This document shows, piece by piece, positions 33,803 to 41,893 of a DNA stretch of 42,589 nt. Under the pieces are notes generated by a model. The model worked only from the letters and a program-made list of their open reading frames with translations, searched no databases and was not told where the DNA came from. A program made the translations under genes and the position numbers. Origin of the DNA: Nocardia mexicana NBRC 108244 (GTDB lineage: Bacteria > Actinomycetota > Actinomycetes > Mycobacteriales > Mycobacteriaceae); the NCBI RefSeq assembly GCF_001613165.1, contig NZ_BDBV01000120.1, positions 1-42,589 of the forward strand. Direction: 5' to 3'. Position 1 is the first letter of the stretch. Every line of letters begins with the position of its first letter.

Positions 33803-33823
33803 GCCGTTAGATAACGGTACATT
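33803..33823 (+). promoter_or_regulatory. Copy D of the CCGYTRAACAACGG-YACATT element
   Basis: The sequence is GCCGTTAGATAACGG followed by TACATT. The repeat CCGTTA-GA-TAACGG is perfect in this copy. Read as a promoter: CTGAAT (33795-33800), 17-nt spacer, TACATT (33818-33823). It ends 61 bp before the secreted-protein ATG. Confidence 0.65.
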
Positions 33824-33884
33824 GATTCATGAGTCGATCACTGTCGGGTCGCCATACAAAGTTCGATAGGAAGCGGAGACGTCG

Positions 33885-34433
33885 ATGATCACCACCAGCG
33901 ATGCACGGAATCAGGGCTGTAGTGACGGCCGGGTGTCGAGAGCGGGCAGGTATGCCGCGGCCGCGGTGGCCGCGCTGGCGGTCGGCGGGCTCGGGCTCGG
34001 GACGGTGGCCGCACCGGCGTCGGCGGACCTGCCCGGAGCGCCCTGCCTCTGGGCGGGAAACCCCTACCCCGATGGTGAGACCGTCTACGCGGGGGGCTGG
34101 GCCTTCACCTGCCATTCGGACTTCATGGCCGGTGCGCGCTGGAACCGCGACGGCGTGGCGAACCGGCGTACCACCGTTCCCAATCCGGGTGCGAACGGCA
34201 ACCCCGCGGGCCGGTTCAGCCCGGGCGCCCGCCAGCCGGGTACCGCCTACACCGACTACTGCGTCGGTGACCAGCTGATCGAGGGCGCCGAGGACATCTA
34301 CGAGGCGTTCCCGGCGGGTGGCGGCCTGTACTGGAAGGCGGCGGGCCCGATCTCGAACTGGACCTTCGACGGCGCTCGGCCGGAGCCGACCTGGCGGACC
34401 TCGAGCTCGTGCCGGGAAGGCTCGCTGAGCTGA
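33885..34433 (+). CDS. Small secreted protein with four cysteines
   Basis: 182 residues from ATG 33885, with a GGAG-containing purine stretch upstream. An N-terminal signal peptide has an Arg-containing n-region, a hydrophobic core (AAAAVAALAVGGLGLG) and a likely cut after APASA, leaving ~134 residues. The mature part has four cysteines (in APCLW, FTCHS, DYCVG, SSCRE), enough for two disulfides, and many Gly, Pro and Trp. I do not recognise the family. It follows promoter element D, which it shares with the ESX operon, gdh and pknG, so co-expression with them is predicted. Confidence 0.82.
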   Translation: MITTSDARNQGCSDGRVSRAGRYAAAAVAALAVGGLGLGTVAAPASADLPGAPCLWAGNPYPDGETVYAGGWAFTCHSDFMAGARWNRDGVANRRTTVPNPGANGNPAGRFSPGARQPGTAYTDYCVGDQLIEGAEDIYEAFPAGGGLYWKAAGPISNWTFDGARPEPTWRTSSSCREGSLS

Positions 34434-34463
34434 CCGATCCCGCACCTCCCGTTCATCTGTCGG

Positions 34464-34475
34464 CTACTTAAGTAG
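34464..34475. promoter_or_regulatory. 12-bp perfect palindrome CTACTTAAGTAG
   Basis: An AT-rich palindrome without spacer in the 123-bp gap between the secreted-protein gene and the reductase gene. It could be an operator for the reductase gene at 34557. Short palindromes do occur by chance; its position between genes is the only support. Confidence 0.35.
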
Positions 34476-34556
34476 ACTCGCGCTGACCTACCGATTGCGC
34501 ACCTCGTTAGTTCTGTCCAAAATCACAGTCACATCAAGGCGGCAGATGGGTATGTG

Positions 34557-35132
34557 ATGGGACGTGTGACTCTGTGGATGCAGATGTCGCTGGACGGCTT
34601 CGCGGAGGGGCCCGACCAGGAGGTGCACTGGCCGGTAGTCGACGAGGAGCTGTGCGCGTCGTTTCTGGACGAGCTACAGGGCGCCAGCTACTTCGTGTAC
34701 GGGCGCAAGACATTCGAGCTCATGGCCTCGTTCTGGCCGACGGCCGACGCCGACCCGGCGATCTCCCCGTTCTACGTGGACTTCGCGCGATGTTGGAAGG
34801 CGACCCCGAAGCTCGTGCTGTCGCGGACGCTGGGCAGCGCCGACTGGAACACCAAGGTGATGGGTGACTCCATCGTCGACCAGATCTCGACGCTGCGCGC
34901 GCAACCGGGTTGCGACATGGTGCTGTTCGGCGGTACCCAAACGGCATCGTTCTTCATGGAGCACGAGCTGATCGACGAGTACCGGGTATTCGTTCACCCG
35001 CTACTACTGGGCGGGGGCATCCCGCTGTTCCCGACGACGGTGGAGCAGGCCGGATTGCAGCTGGTCGACGTCATGACCTTCGACAGCGCCGTGGTGCAGA
35101 TGCACTACCAGCAAACCGCCGCGGCGGCGTAG
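34557..35132 (+). CDS. RibD/dihydrofolate-reductase-like family protein
   Basis: 191 residues from ATG 34557 (GTG 34554 directly before it is possible). It has the RibD C-terminal / DHFR-like fold pattern: MQMSLDGFAEGP, ASYFVYGRKTFELM, PKLVLSRTL, DMVLFGGTQTASFFMEHELIDEYRVFVHPLLLGGGIPLF. These are NADPH-dependent reductases of varied substrate, common in actinobacteria; the true substrate cannot be told. It stands alone, with a possible terminator after it at 35152. Confidence 0.88.
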   Translation: MGRVTLWMQMSLDGFAEGPDQEVHWPVVDEELCASFLDELQGASYFVYGRKTFELMASFWPTADADPAISPFYVDFARCWKATPKLVLSRTLGSADWNTKVMGDSIVDQISTLRAQPGCDMVLFGGTQTASFFMEHELIDEYRVFVHPLLLGGGIPLFPTTVEQAGLQLVDVMTFDSAVVQMHYQQTAAAA

Positions 35133-35151
35133 AACCCGCGATCACATAGCG

Positions 35152-35170
35152 CCCGGAACTCGGCTCCGGG
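35152..35170 (+). terminator. Small hairpin after the reductase gene
   Basis: CCCGGA and TCCGGG arms enclose a 7-nt loop, 19 bp after the stop codon. There is no T-run; modest support. Confidence 0.4.
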
Positions 35171-35237
35171 ATGCCCGTGCAAGCTGTGACCTGCAGCTCT
35201 CACGGCGAAACATGCAGCGAGCCAATGCCGTTTAGGC

Positions 35238-35243
35238 TAGGTT
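35238..35243 (+). promoter_or_regulatory. -10-like box giving a possibly leaderless transcript
   Basis: TAGGTT (TANNNT type) lies 9 bp before the ATG at 35253. There is no ribosome binding site upstream of that ATG, so transcription could start at or near it. No good -35 box is seen. Confidence 0.35.
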
Positions 35244-35252
35244 TCTCTGATT

Positions 35253-37790
35253 ATGTCCGTTGTACCGACGCCCGGCGCGGTCCCCGCCGTAGCTACCAGT
35301 GAGTACATCGGTCGGCAAGCAGATGTGGAGAGTCTGGAGGCCCGGCTCTTCAGCGGTGCGAGGCTGATCACCCTCATCGGTCCCGGCGGCATCGGCAAGA
35401 CCAGGCTCGCCGCCGAGGCGTTGCGCCGGGCGCACCGAAGCCTGCATCTGGCCGTCTACTGGGTCGGTCTCGCCGAACTCGGGCCGGAATCGGTGACCGA
35501 GGACATGGTGCGATCGGCGATCCAGGTCGATGCGGGATCCCGGCCGCCACCCATCGCGCGCGACGGCCTGCCGTACCGAAAAGTGCTGGTGCTGGACAAC
35601 TGCGAGCATGTACTCGCGGAGGTCGGCCGCATCGTCGGAAACCTGCTGGCCGATCCCGAACTGACGATCCTGGCCACCAGCCGCGAGCCGATCCGATGGG
35701 TCGACGAGCACATCGTGCCGGTGCCGCCGCTGTCCGCGGCGCATTCGCTCGCCCTGCTGCGCCGGCGCGCGGAACTCACCGGGCGGCCGATCCCGGAGGA
35801 TCCCGAACCGCTGCGCATCGCCGAATTGATCTGCCGCCACGTCGATTACAACCCGCTGTTCATCCGGCTGGCCGCGGCCCGGCTGCGCTATCAGCCGCCG
35901 GCGGTGGTGCTGCGCGAGCTGACCGGCGACGCCGACGACAAGCGGCTGCAGTGGTCGCACGGCGCCCGCGCGGGCGCCGATGCGCGCCACCGCGGCGTGT
36001 ACGACGTCATCGCCTGGTCGTTCGCGCTGTGCGGCGCCGAGGAACAGCTGCTGCTGGAGCGGCTGTCGGTATTCGCCGCGGGCTGCGAGACCGACGACGA
36101 GCAGGCGCTGCGCAACGGCATCGATCTGGACACGGTCGTGGCCGTGTGTGCCGACGACGAGTTGCCGCCGGAGCGGATCGAACCCCTGCTGGAGCGGCTG
36201 GCCGAGCGGTCACTGGTATCGGAGCATCTGACCGCCACTGCTGTGCGCTGGTACGTCGTCGAGAGCGTCCGGGTGTTCGCCAGGGCCCGGCTGCAGCGCC
36301 GCGAGCGGGACGCGGCCCGGACCACGGCGCGGCACCGCCGCTACTTCCGGGACGAAGTCGCTGCGGGGCAGTCGATCTGGCACGGCGAGCAGGCGCAGGA
36401 CTGGCACGATCGGATGCGGGCGGGCTGGGACAACATCCTGCTCGCCGTCGAGACCGGCCTGGCCGATCCGGGGGAGGCGGTCGTCGCCCTGGAGACGGCG
36501 ACCGGGCTGCTGTCGATGTGGATCCCGTACGCCACCGGGGGCGGGCCCGCCCTCACCCGGCTCACCGAGAGCGCGGTCGACGCCACCCGCGACGCCGACC
36601 CGCTGCCGACCGAGCTGCAGGTGCGGGCCATGGCCCTGCTGGCCTGGGTGGCCCTGTGGCAGGGCCGCAGCGCCGACGCGGCCCGGCTGCTCGACGCCTG
36701 CGCCACCGCCTGGCTGCCGGCGTCCGAGGCGGTCCGGTGGCGCGACTCCGCCGAGGAGGACCTCGGCCTGCCCGCACCGGTCGAATGGATCTGGGGACTG
36801 GAACTGTTCCTGGTGTACGCCGATCCCCGGGCGATCGGGGTGCTGGAGCGGTCCTGGCGCAAGTCGGTCGCCGCCGGCGATGTGGCCGGTTCGGAACTCA
36901 GCAGTGTCTTCGTCGCCCTGGCCGCCGCATTCGTCGGCGATCGTGAAGCGGCCCTGGACATTACGGAACGCATTCTCGCGCGCTCGATGGACTCCGGTTC
37001 GGTGCTCTCGCAGGGATGGGCCCGGCTGGCCCGGGCGGTTGCCCTGGTCAAGCACGGCGCGGCCGATGCGGCCGCGGCGCTCACGCACGGCGTGCTCGCA
37101 CAGCATCTGATCGAGGGGGATATCTGGACGGTGAGCTGGGCGGTCGGCGCGCGGATCATGGTCGCCGCCCGAATTCTGCTGGAGGCCTCGGCAATCGGTG
37201 ACGAGACCGCCCGCGCCGCGGCGGCCACCGAGATCGCGCGTCTGGTGGAGGTCTTCCGCACCTGCCACCGTACGATGGGCACAGTGATCGATCGGGTCGC
37301 GTTGATGACCGCACAACTCCAGGGTGCCGCAGACCTTGCCGCCGCCGTCCTCGACGACCAGGCTTACGCGAGCGCCGCGGCCGAGGGGGCGCGAGTGCGG
37401 CCGGAGTTCGATGCGCTGCGGCAGTTCGTCCTCGACGGCCAGACACCCGACCTGCCGACCCCGGTCCCGTCCGCGGCCGGTGCGACGCGCGCCGACCGGA
37501 AACCGGAAGGGCCGCAGTCGGTTCCGTCGTCGGCGCGGTGGAATACGCTGTCACGCGCGGAACGCGATGTCGCCGTCTTCGCGGCGGCGGGCTGGTCCAA
37601 CCGGGCCATCGCCGACCACCGTCAGAGTTCCGTGCGGACCGTCGACGCCCAGGTCGCCACGATCCGGCAGAAGCTGATGACACCCACCCGGGCCGAGATC
37701 GCCCACCACATCCCCGAGGAATTGGCCGAACGAGTGCGACGCGAATCCGAATGCCGGCCGGCGCGAGCGCCGAGGCGGCGGCGGGGCTGA
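35253..37790 (+). CDS. STAND ATPase - LuxR-type regulator (first of tandem pair)
   Basis: 845 residues from ATG 35253. The N-terminal NTPase domain has a P-loop, GPGGIGKT (Lys49), and VLVLDNCEHVL as Walker B, then SREP and NPLFIRLAAARL motifs typical of AfsR/NB-ARC-like STAND regulators. The middle ~450 residues are TPR-like helices. The C-terminal ~65 residues are a LuxR/GerE DNA-binding domain (LSRAERDVAVFAAAGWSNRAIADHRQSSVRTVDAQVATIRQKL). Such proteins bind DNA after nucleotide and ligand binding. The next gene, 9 bp downstream, is a paralogue of the same design. Confidence 0.9.
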   Translation: MSVVPTPGAVPAVATSEYIGRQADVESLEARLFSGARLITLIGPGGIGKTRLAAEALRRAHRSLHLAVYWVGLAELGPESVTEDMVRSAIQVDAGSRPPPIARDGLPYRKVLVLDNCEHVLAEVGRIVGNLLADPELTILATSREPIRWVDEHIVPVPPLSAAHSLALLRRRAELTGRPIPEDPEPLRIAELICRHVDYNPLFIRLAAARLRYQPPAVVLRELTGDADDKRLQWSHGARAGADARHRGVYDVIAWSFALCGAEEQLLLERLSVFAAGCETDDEQALRNGIDLDTVVAVCADDELPPERIEPLLERLAERSLVSEHLTATAVRWYVVESVRVFARARLQRRERDAARTTARHRRYFRDEVAAGQSIWHGEQAQDWHDRMRAGWDNILLAVETGLADPGEAVVALETATGLLSMWIPYATGGGPALTRLTESAVDATRDADPLPTELQVRAMALLAWVALWQGRSADAARLLDACATAWLPASEAVRWRDSAEEDLGLPAPVEWIWGLELFLVYADPRAIGVLERSWRKSVAAGDVAGSELSSVFVALAAAFVGDREAALDITERILARSMDSGSVLSQGWARLARAVALVKHGAADAAAALTHGVLAQHLIEGDIWTVSWAVGARIMVAARILLEASAIGDETARAAAATEIARLVEVFRTCHRTMGTVIDRVALMTAQLQGAADLAAAVLDDQAYASAAAEGARVRPEFDALRQFVLDGQTPDLPTPVPSAAGATRADRKPEGPQSVPSSARWNTLSRAERDVAVFAAAGWSNRAIADHRQSSVRTVDAQVATIRQKLMTPTRAEIAHHIPEELAERVRRESECRPARAPRRRRG

Positions 37791-37799
37791 TCACCGACC

Positions 37800-40325
37800 A
37801 TGTCCGAGCAACCTCGCCATGGCAATGAGATCCCCGCCGCGGCAAGCGAATTCATCGGCCGTCACACCGAGCTGCGGCATCTCGGCGCGCTCCTGGTCGG
37901 CGGTGATGCCCGGCTGATCACGCTCGTCGGCACGGGCGGCATCGGGAAGACGGCGCTGGCCGCCGAGGGACTCCGGCGCTATCGCGACCCCGAACTCGAT
38001 GCGGTGCACTGGATCCGATTGGCCAGGCTGGCGCCGGGGACCGACTCCGATACCGTCGCCGAGGAGGTGGTCGGCACGGTGCTGCGATCCGATATCGCGG
38101 GACGCAGCGCCTGGGAGTGCCTGGTCGAGACGTTCACCGCGACGGACGCGTACCGGACGTTCCTGGTGCTCGACAACTGCGAGCACGTGCTGGACGGTGT
38201 CCGCCCCCTGATCACCGCCCTGCTCGCCACGGTGCCGGGGCTGGTCGTCGTGGCCACCAGCCGGGAGCCGGTGGGCTGGGTCGACGAACAGGTCGTCGCC
38301 GTGCCCTCGCTGTCCGCCGCGCACGCCCTCGAATTGTTCCGATACCGCGCCGAACTCACCGGCCGGCCGCTGCCCGACGATCCCGACACCCACCGGCTCG
38401 CCGCGCGGATCTGCCAGCACACCGATCACAACCCGCTGTTCATCCGGCTGGCCGCGGCCCGGCTGCTGCACCGGCCGCTGTCCGCGGTGCTGCGCGAGCT
38501 CACCGGGGATACCGACGACAAGCGGCTGGAATGGTCGCACGGGGTCCGCGCGGGCGCCGAGGAGCGGCATCACAGCGTGCACGACGTCATCGCCTGGTCG
38601 TACGGATTATGTACGGGCAGTGAGCAATTGCTGCTGGAGCGGATGTCGATCTTCGCGGCCGGGTTCGACCCGGTCTGCGACGACAACCGCGCCTGCAGCG
38701 GGGCGGAAACGGACGCGATCGTGGCCGTCTGCGGGGACGACCCGCTGTCGCCGGAGCGGGTGCTGCAGCTGCTGGAGCGGGTGGTGGAACGCTCCCTGGT
38801 ATCCACGCACATGACCGCGACATCGGTGTACTACTACCTGCCGGAGAGTGTGCGGGTCTTCGCGCGAGAGCAGCTGCGCCGGCGCGACCCCGACGCGGCG
38901 GCGCGGCTGCTGGCCCGCCATCGCCGGTACTACCGCGACGGCGTGGTCGCGGGCCATACCGCCTGGTACGGCCCGAACGAGGAGCAGTGGCTGGAATGGG
39001 CCCGGTCGGCCTGGGACAACATCCTGCTCAGCATCGAGTCCAGCCTCACCGATCCGGCGGAGGCGGTGATCGGCCTGACGAGCGCCAGTACCCTGATGGC
39101 CCTGCGGGTTCCGTTCGTCGCCGGTGCCAATCGCGCCGTCACCCACCTCACCGAGCAGGCGCTCGAGGTCACCCGCGGGGCCGACACCGCACCGGCCGAA
39201 CTGCGGATCACCGCGGCGGCGCGGGTCGGCATCGCGGCCCTGTGGCAGGGGCGCAGCGCCTACACCGCGCAACTGCTCGACGAATGCGTCGCCGCCTACA
39301 TGTCGGATCCCCAGCTGCGAATGACCTGGCGCCAGGACCCGGGAGTCGATATCGGCCTGCCCGCCGTGGTCGAGTTCACCTGGGGGCAGGAACTGCTGCT
39401 GATGGACGAGGATCCGCGCGCGATAGACGTATTGGCCCGGGCCAGAACGAAATTCGCCGCCGCGGGCGATCACGCCGGGGTGCGGCGCGCCGAGCTCAGT
39501 GCGTCGCTGGCGCGGGCGTTCCTCGGCGGTTCGGACTCCGGTCATCGGCAGCAGCTCGATCGATCGCTGGATGCCGTTGCCGGATGGGCGATCTCGGAGC
39601 CCGATCTGCGCACGCTGATCGATGATGCCACCGTCGACGGGCGACGGGATTCCGTGGCGCTGGCCCGCGCGATACTCAAACGCCATGTCGCCACGGGCAA
39701 TACGTGGACGTCCGGTTGGATTGTCCACTGCTGCATAGGATCTCTGGCGCACGCACTGGCCGAGCGGATCGCGACCGGATACGCCGACCCGGCGGAACTC
39801 ACGGCCGCCGCCACGGAGATCGCCGTCCTGCAGGGCGGTGTCGAGACGCTGCACCGGTCGATCGGTGTCGACCCGCACCGGGTCCCGCTGGTGGCGCGGG
39901 GGATCCAGCGCGCCGTCGAGGTGGCCACCTCGGTACTGGGGCGGCCCGGCTACGCCGCTGCGGCTCGGCGGGGCGCCCGCCTGCGCCCCGAACTCGAGGA
40001 ACTGCAGCGGTACTTCCTGGGCACCCTGACGCTCGACGAGGAGCCCGATGAGCACTCCACCCCGCCCGTCGCCGGATCGTTGCACTGGGACGACCTGTCG
40101 GTCGCGGAGCAGGACGTCGCCGTGCTGGTGGCGGCCGGATGGCCCAACAGCGCCATCGCCGGTCGCCGGGGCACCTCAGTCCGCACGGTCGACGCCCAGG
40201 TGGTGTCCATTCGCCGAAAGCTGTTCGCGCGCAACAGGTCCGTGGTCATCGAGCACATTCCCGCAGAACTTTCCGAGCGGGTGCGAGCGGAGTCCCAGCA
40301 GCGGCCCGCACGGTCTCGTCAGTGA
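37800..40325 (+). CDS. STAND ATPase - LuxR-type regulator (second of tandem pair)
   Basis: 841 residues from ATG 37800, 9 bp after the stop of its paralogue and probably co-transcribed. Same layout: P-loop GTGGIGKT (Lys50), LVLDNCEHVLDG, NPLFIRLAAARLL, a helical middle and a C-terminal LuxR helix-turn-helix (LSVAEQDVAVLVAAGWPNSAIAGRRGTSVRTVDAQVVSIRRKL). The two proteins align end to end; conservation is highest in the NTPase and DNA-binding parts and lowest in the helical middle. This fits tandem duplication followed by divergence of the sensing part. Confidence 0.9.
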   Translation: MSEQPRHGNEIPAAASEFIGRHTELRHLGALLVGGDARLITLVGTGGIGKTALAAEGLRRYRDPELDAVHWIRLARLAPGTDSDTVAEEVVGTVLRSDIAGRSAWECLVETFTATDAYRTFLVLDNCEHVLDGVRPLITALLATVPGLVVVATSREPVGWVDEQVVAVPSLSAAHALELFRYRAELTGRPLPDDPDTHRLAARICQHTDHNPLFIRLAAARLLHRPLSAVLRELTGDTDDKRLEWSHGVRAGAEERHHSVHDVIAWSYGLCTGSEQLLLERMSIFAAGFDPVCDDNRACSGAETDAIVAVCGDDPLSPERVLQLLERVVERSLVSTHMTATSVYYYLPESVRVFAREQLRRRDPDAAARLLARHRRYYRDGVVAGHTAWYGPNEEQWLEWARSAWDNILLSIESSLTDPAEAVIGLTSASTLMALRVPFVAGANRAVTHLTEQALEVTRGADTAPAELRITAAARVGIAALWQGRSAYTAQLLDECVAAYMSDPQLRMTWRQDPGVDIGLPAVVEFTWGQELLLMDEDPRAIDVLARARTKFAAAGDHAGVRRAELSASLARAFLGGSDSGHRQQLDRSLDAVAGWAISEPDLRTLIDDATVDGRRDSVALARAILKRHVATGNTWTSGWIVHCCIGSLAHALAERIATGYADPAELTAAATEIAVLQGGVETLHRSIGVDPHRVPLVARGIQRAVEVATSVLGRPGYAAAARRGARLRPELEELQRYFLGTLTLDEEPDEHSTPPVAGSLHWDDLSVAEQDVAVLVAAGWPNSAIAGRRGTSVRTVDAQVVSIRRKLFARNRSVVIEHIPAELSERVRAESQQRPARSRQ

Positions 40326-40393
40326 ACGCGGGACCAGCGTATGCGCGCTGTCGGGCCCTGGCCTGCGTCCCGTCCTGAGCTCGGCACACGCCC

Positions 40394-40524
40394 CGATCTC
40401 GTTGTCCCCGGCACCCGCCTCGATCGTTGTCCCGGCACCCCGATCGTTGTCCCGGCACCCCGATCGTTGTCCCGGCACCCCGATCGTTGTCCCGGCACGC
40501 GCCTTCATCGTTGTCCCGGCACGC
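40394..40524 (+). repeat. 20-bp tandem repeat array before whiB
   Basis: The unit CGATCGTTGTCCCGGCACCC occurs four times in a row at 40421-40500 (the fourth copy has one change near its end). Degenerate copies flank it at about 40394-40416 and 40506-40524. The array fills much of the 274-bp gap between the second LuxR-type gene and whiB and ends 17 bp before the whiB operator copy. It has no coding character and contiguous units, so it is not a CRISPR. It could be a multi-site binding region or a variable-number repeat. Confidence 0.85.
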
Positions 40525-40540
40525 TTTTCGCCGGGATCGG

Positions 40541-40556
40541 TTCCCAGAACTGGGGA
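40541..40556. promoter_or_regulatory. Inverted-repeat operator before whiB
   Basis: TTCCCA-GAAC-TGGGGA has one difference from the best copy. A -10-like TAAGCT begins 5 nt after the right arm (40562-40567), the same spacing as at the PE promoter. It ends 43 bp before the whiB start. Confidence 0.6.
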
Positions 40557-40599
40557 GATCCTAAGCTGACTGCATGTTTGCGGCATCGAGGAGTTGCTG

Positions 40600-41052
40600 A
40601 TGCCCGCGGTTGCTCGTCTTCGCAGTCTCGCCGCCGAATCCTGGGAATGGCAGCTGCAGGGATCGTGCCGTGGCGTGGATTCGGCGGTGTTCTTCCATCC
40701 TGACGGTGAGCGCGGTCGCGCGCGGGCGGACCGGGAGCGCAACGCGAAGCGCATCTGCCGAGACTGCCCTGTCCTAGCCGCCTGCCGCGACTACGCGTTG
40801 TCGGCGGCGGAGCCGTACGGCATCTGGGGCGGCATGTCGGAGGACGAGCGGCGTAGGCACTCGAGAACCCGGCAAATGCCACCCATCCCACCGGGCGGTG
40901 TCCAGGAAGCCCCCGCACCGCATCGGGGCGCCCAGGACCCTCGCGATACGCGGGAAGTCGCCGCCCATCGCGGCGTGCGCCGGGAACCGGCCCTCGCCCA
41001 CACCGGCCAAACTCCCCATCACTGGGAACCAAACTCATTGTGCGGCAGGTAA
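40600..41052 (+). CDS. whiB: WhiB3-like iron-sulfur transcriptional regulator with long tail
   Basis: 150 residues from ATG 40600, with a strong GAGGAG 6 nt upstream. Four cluster cysteines, Cys23, Cys53, Cys56 and Cys62, and EPYGIWGGMSEDERRR mark a Wbl protein. WEWQLQGSCRGVDSAVFFHPDGERGRAR is very close to mycobacterial WhiB3, a redox-sensitive 4Fe-4S regulator that works with the principal sigma factor. Unlike WhiB3, ~60 low-complexity residues follow the core, and another inverted repeat lies inside the last codons (41013-41028). Wbl proteins often regulate themselves, so this gene could belong to the network it sits in. Confidence 0.92.
   Translation: MPAVARLRSLAAESWEWQLQGSCRGVDSAVFFHPDGERGRARADRERNAKRICRDCPVLAACRDYALSAAEPYGIWGGMSEDERRRHSRTRQMPPIPPGGVQEAPAPHRGAQDPRDTREVAAHRGVRREPALAHTGQTPHHWEPNSLCGR
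41013..41028. promoter_or_regulatory. Inverted repeat within the end of whiB
   Basis: TCCCCA-TCAC-TGGGAA has one difference from the best copy. It lies inside the last ~13 codons of the whiB frame and just before a large hairpin. A site inside coding sequence is unusual and suggests that the whiB tail runs over older intergenic DNA. Confidence 0.5.
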
Positions 41053-41062
41053 TCTCGAACTC

Positions 41063-41106
41063 ACTCCCGGGCCGCGACCCTCATACCCTCATCGCGGTCC
41101 GGGAGT
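41063..41106. terminator. Large hairpin, bidirectional terminator between convergent genes
   Basis: Arms 41063-41077 (ACTCCCGGGCCGCGA) and 41092-41106 (TCGCGGTCCGGGAGT) pair over 15 bp with one G-T wobble around a 14-nt loop. It lies 10 bp past the whiB stop, facing the glycosyltransferase gene whose stop is at 41165. This is the best terminator in the window; no T-run. Confidence 0.8.
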
Positions 41107-41164
41107 AACTCATTGAGGTCGGCCGCGCGCACTGCTCGACGGCGAGGCGGCGGGCGTCGAATGT

Positions 41165-41860
41165 CTACTCCTCGCCGCCCTGGAGCACGAAATTGTAGGT
41201 GGAGTAGCGCGGGAAATCCGTACCCGCATCCTCCCAGCTGTAGTCGCGTCCGCCGATGTGATTGAGACGGATGCTGGAGTCGGCCATGATCCGAAATCCG
41301 CTGCGGTGCGCGCGTTCACAGAACGCGTAGTCCTCACCCAGGTACCAGTGGTTCTCGCCGTCGGGCTCGATCATCGGCAGGAAGTACGGCACGGTGGGGC
41401 GGTCGAATTGCGTGTTGCAGATCGGCAGGTTCTCGTGCTCGAAGATCGTCTCGTACACACTCCGGTGCGTGAAGAGGAAACCCGCTGCGGCGTATTTGAT
41501 TTCCATCAGGCCGCCACCCTCGCCGAACAGGACCTGCTTGGTGTCCGGAAGCAGGTGGCAGGCAAGCTGGCGTGCACCCTTCTTCGGGTAGATCCCACAG
41601 ACCATGGGCAGCCCGTGTTTGCGTAGCCTGTCGACCGAATCCGCCTCGAAGCCGATGTCCGCATCGATCCACATCAGGCCGTCGAAGTCGTCCTGCAGCG
41701 CATCGGTGGCCATCTGGCTGCGCCCCTGATCTATGGCGGAATGACCGGCCACGCAGCGCACCGTGTATCCGCGCCTTTCGAGTTCGGCGAGTTCGCGGGC
41801 GCAGGCGAGTTCGATGTGTCCGCCGATCGGAACAAGAACGACGCAACGAGACGGATCCAT
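41165..41860 (-). CDS. Glycosyltransferase-like protein with GT-A type DAD motif
   Basis: 231 residues from ATG 41860. The Rossmann-like N-terminus (CVVLVPIGGHIELACARELAELERRGY) leads to LMWIDADIGF, a DxD-type metal/nucleotide-sugar site, then GIYPKKG, and near the C-terminus HWYLGEDYAFCERAHRSGF, an ED motif typical of GT-A enzymes, and RLNHIGG. It probably transfers a sugar from a nucleotide-sugar; the acceptor is unknown. No membrane helix or signal peptide. It stands alone. Its promoter side carries an inverted-repeat site 34 bp from its start. Confidence 0.8.
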   Translation of the reverse strand: MDPSRCVVLVPIGGHIELACARELAELERRGYTVRCVAGHSAIDQGRSQMATDALQDDFDGLMWIDADIGFEADSVDRLRKHGLPMVCGIYPKKGARQLACHLLPDTKQVLFGEGGGLMEIKYAAAGFLFTHRSVYETIFEHENLPICNTQFDRPTVPYFLPMIEPDGENHWYLGEDYAFCERAHRSGFRIMADSSIRLNHIGGRDYSWEDAGTDFPRYSTYNFVLQGGEE

Positions 41861-41893
41861 CGTGCGACCGTACGACCTGCGAGAGCAGGCTAT

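Larger units (their letters stand above)
33496..33884. other. 389-bp gene-free region with two candidate regulatory sites
   Basis: Short frames are present on both strands but none has coding bias or recognisable sequence. The only structure I see is a weak inverted repeat (33772-33787) and promoter element D (33803-33823), both serving the secreted-protein gene at 33885. Confidence 0.5.

Noticed and set aside
35232..35250. IdeR/DtxR iron box before the first LuxR-type gene
   Set aside because: Only about 13 of 19 positions match the recalled consensus and symmetry is poor; a TANNNT promoter box explains it more simply.
40394..40524. CRISPR array
   Set aside because: The units are contiguous without unique spacers, and no cas genes are present.
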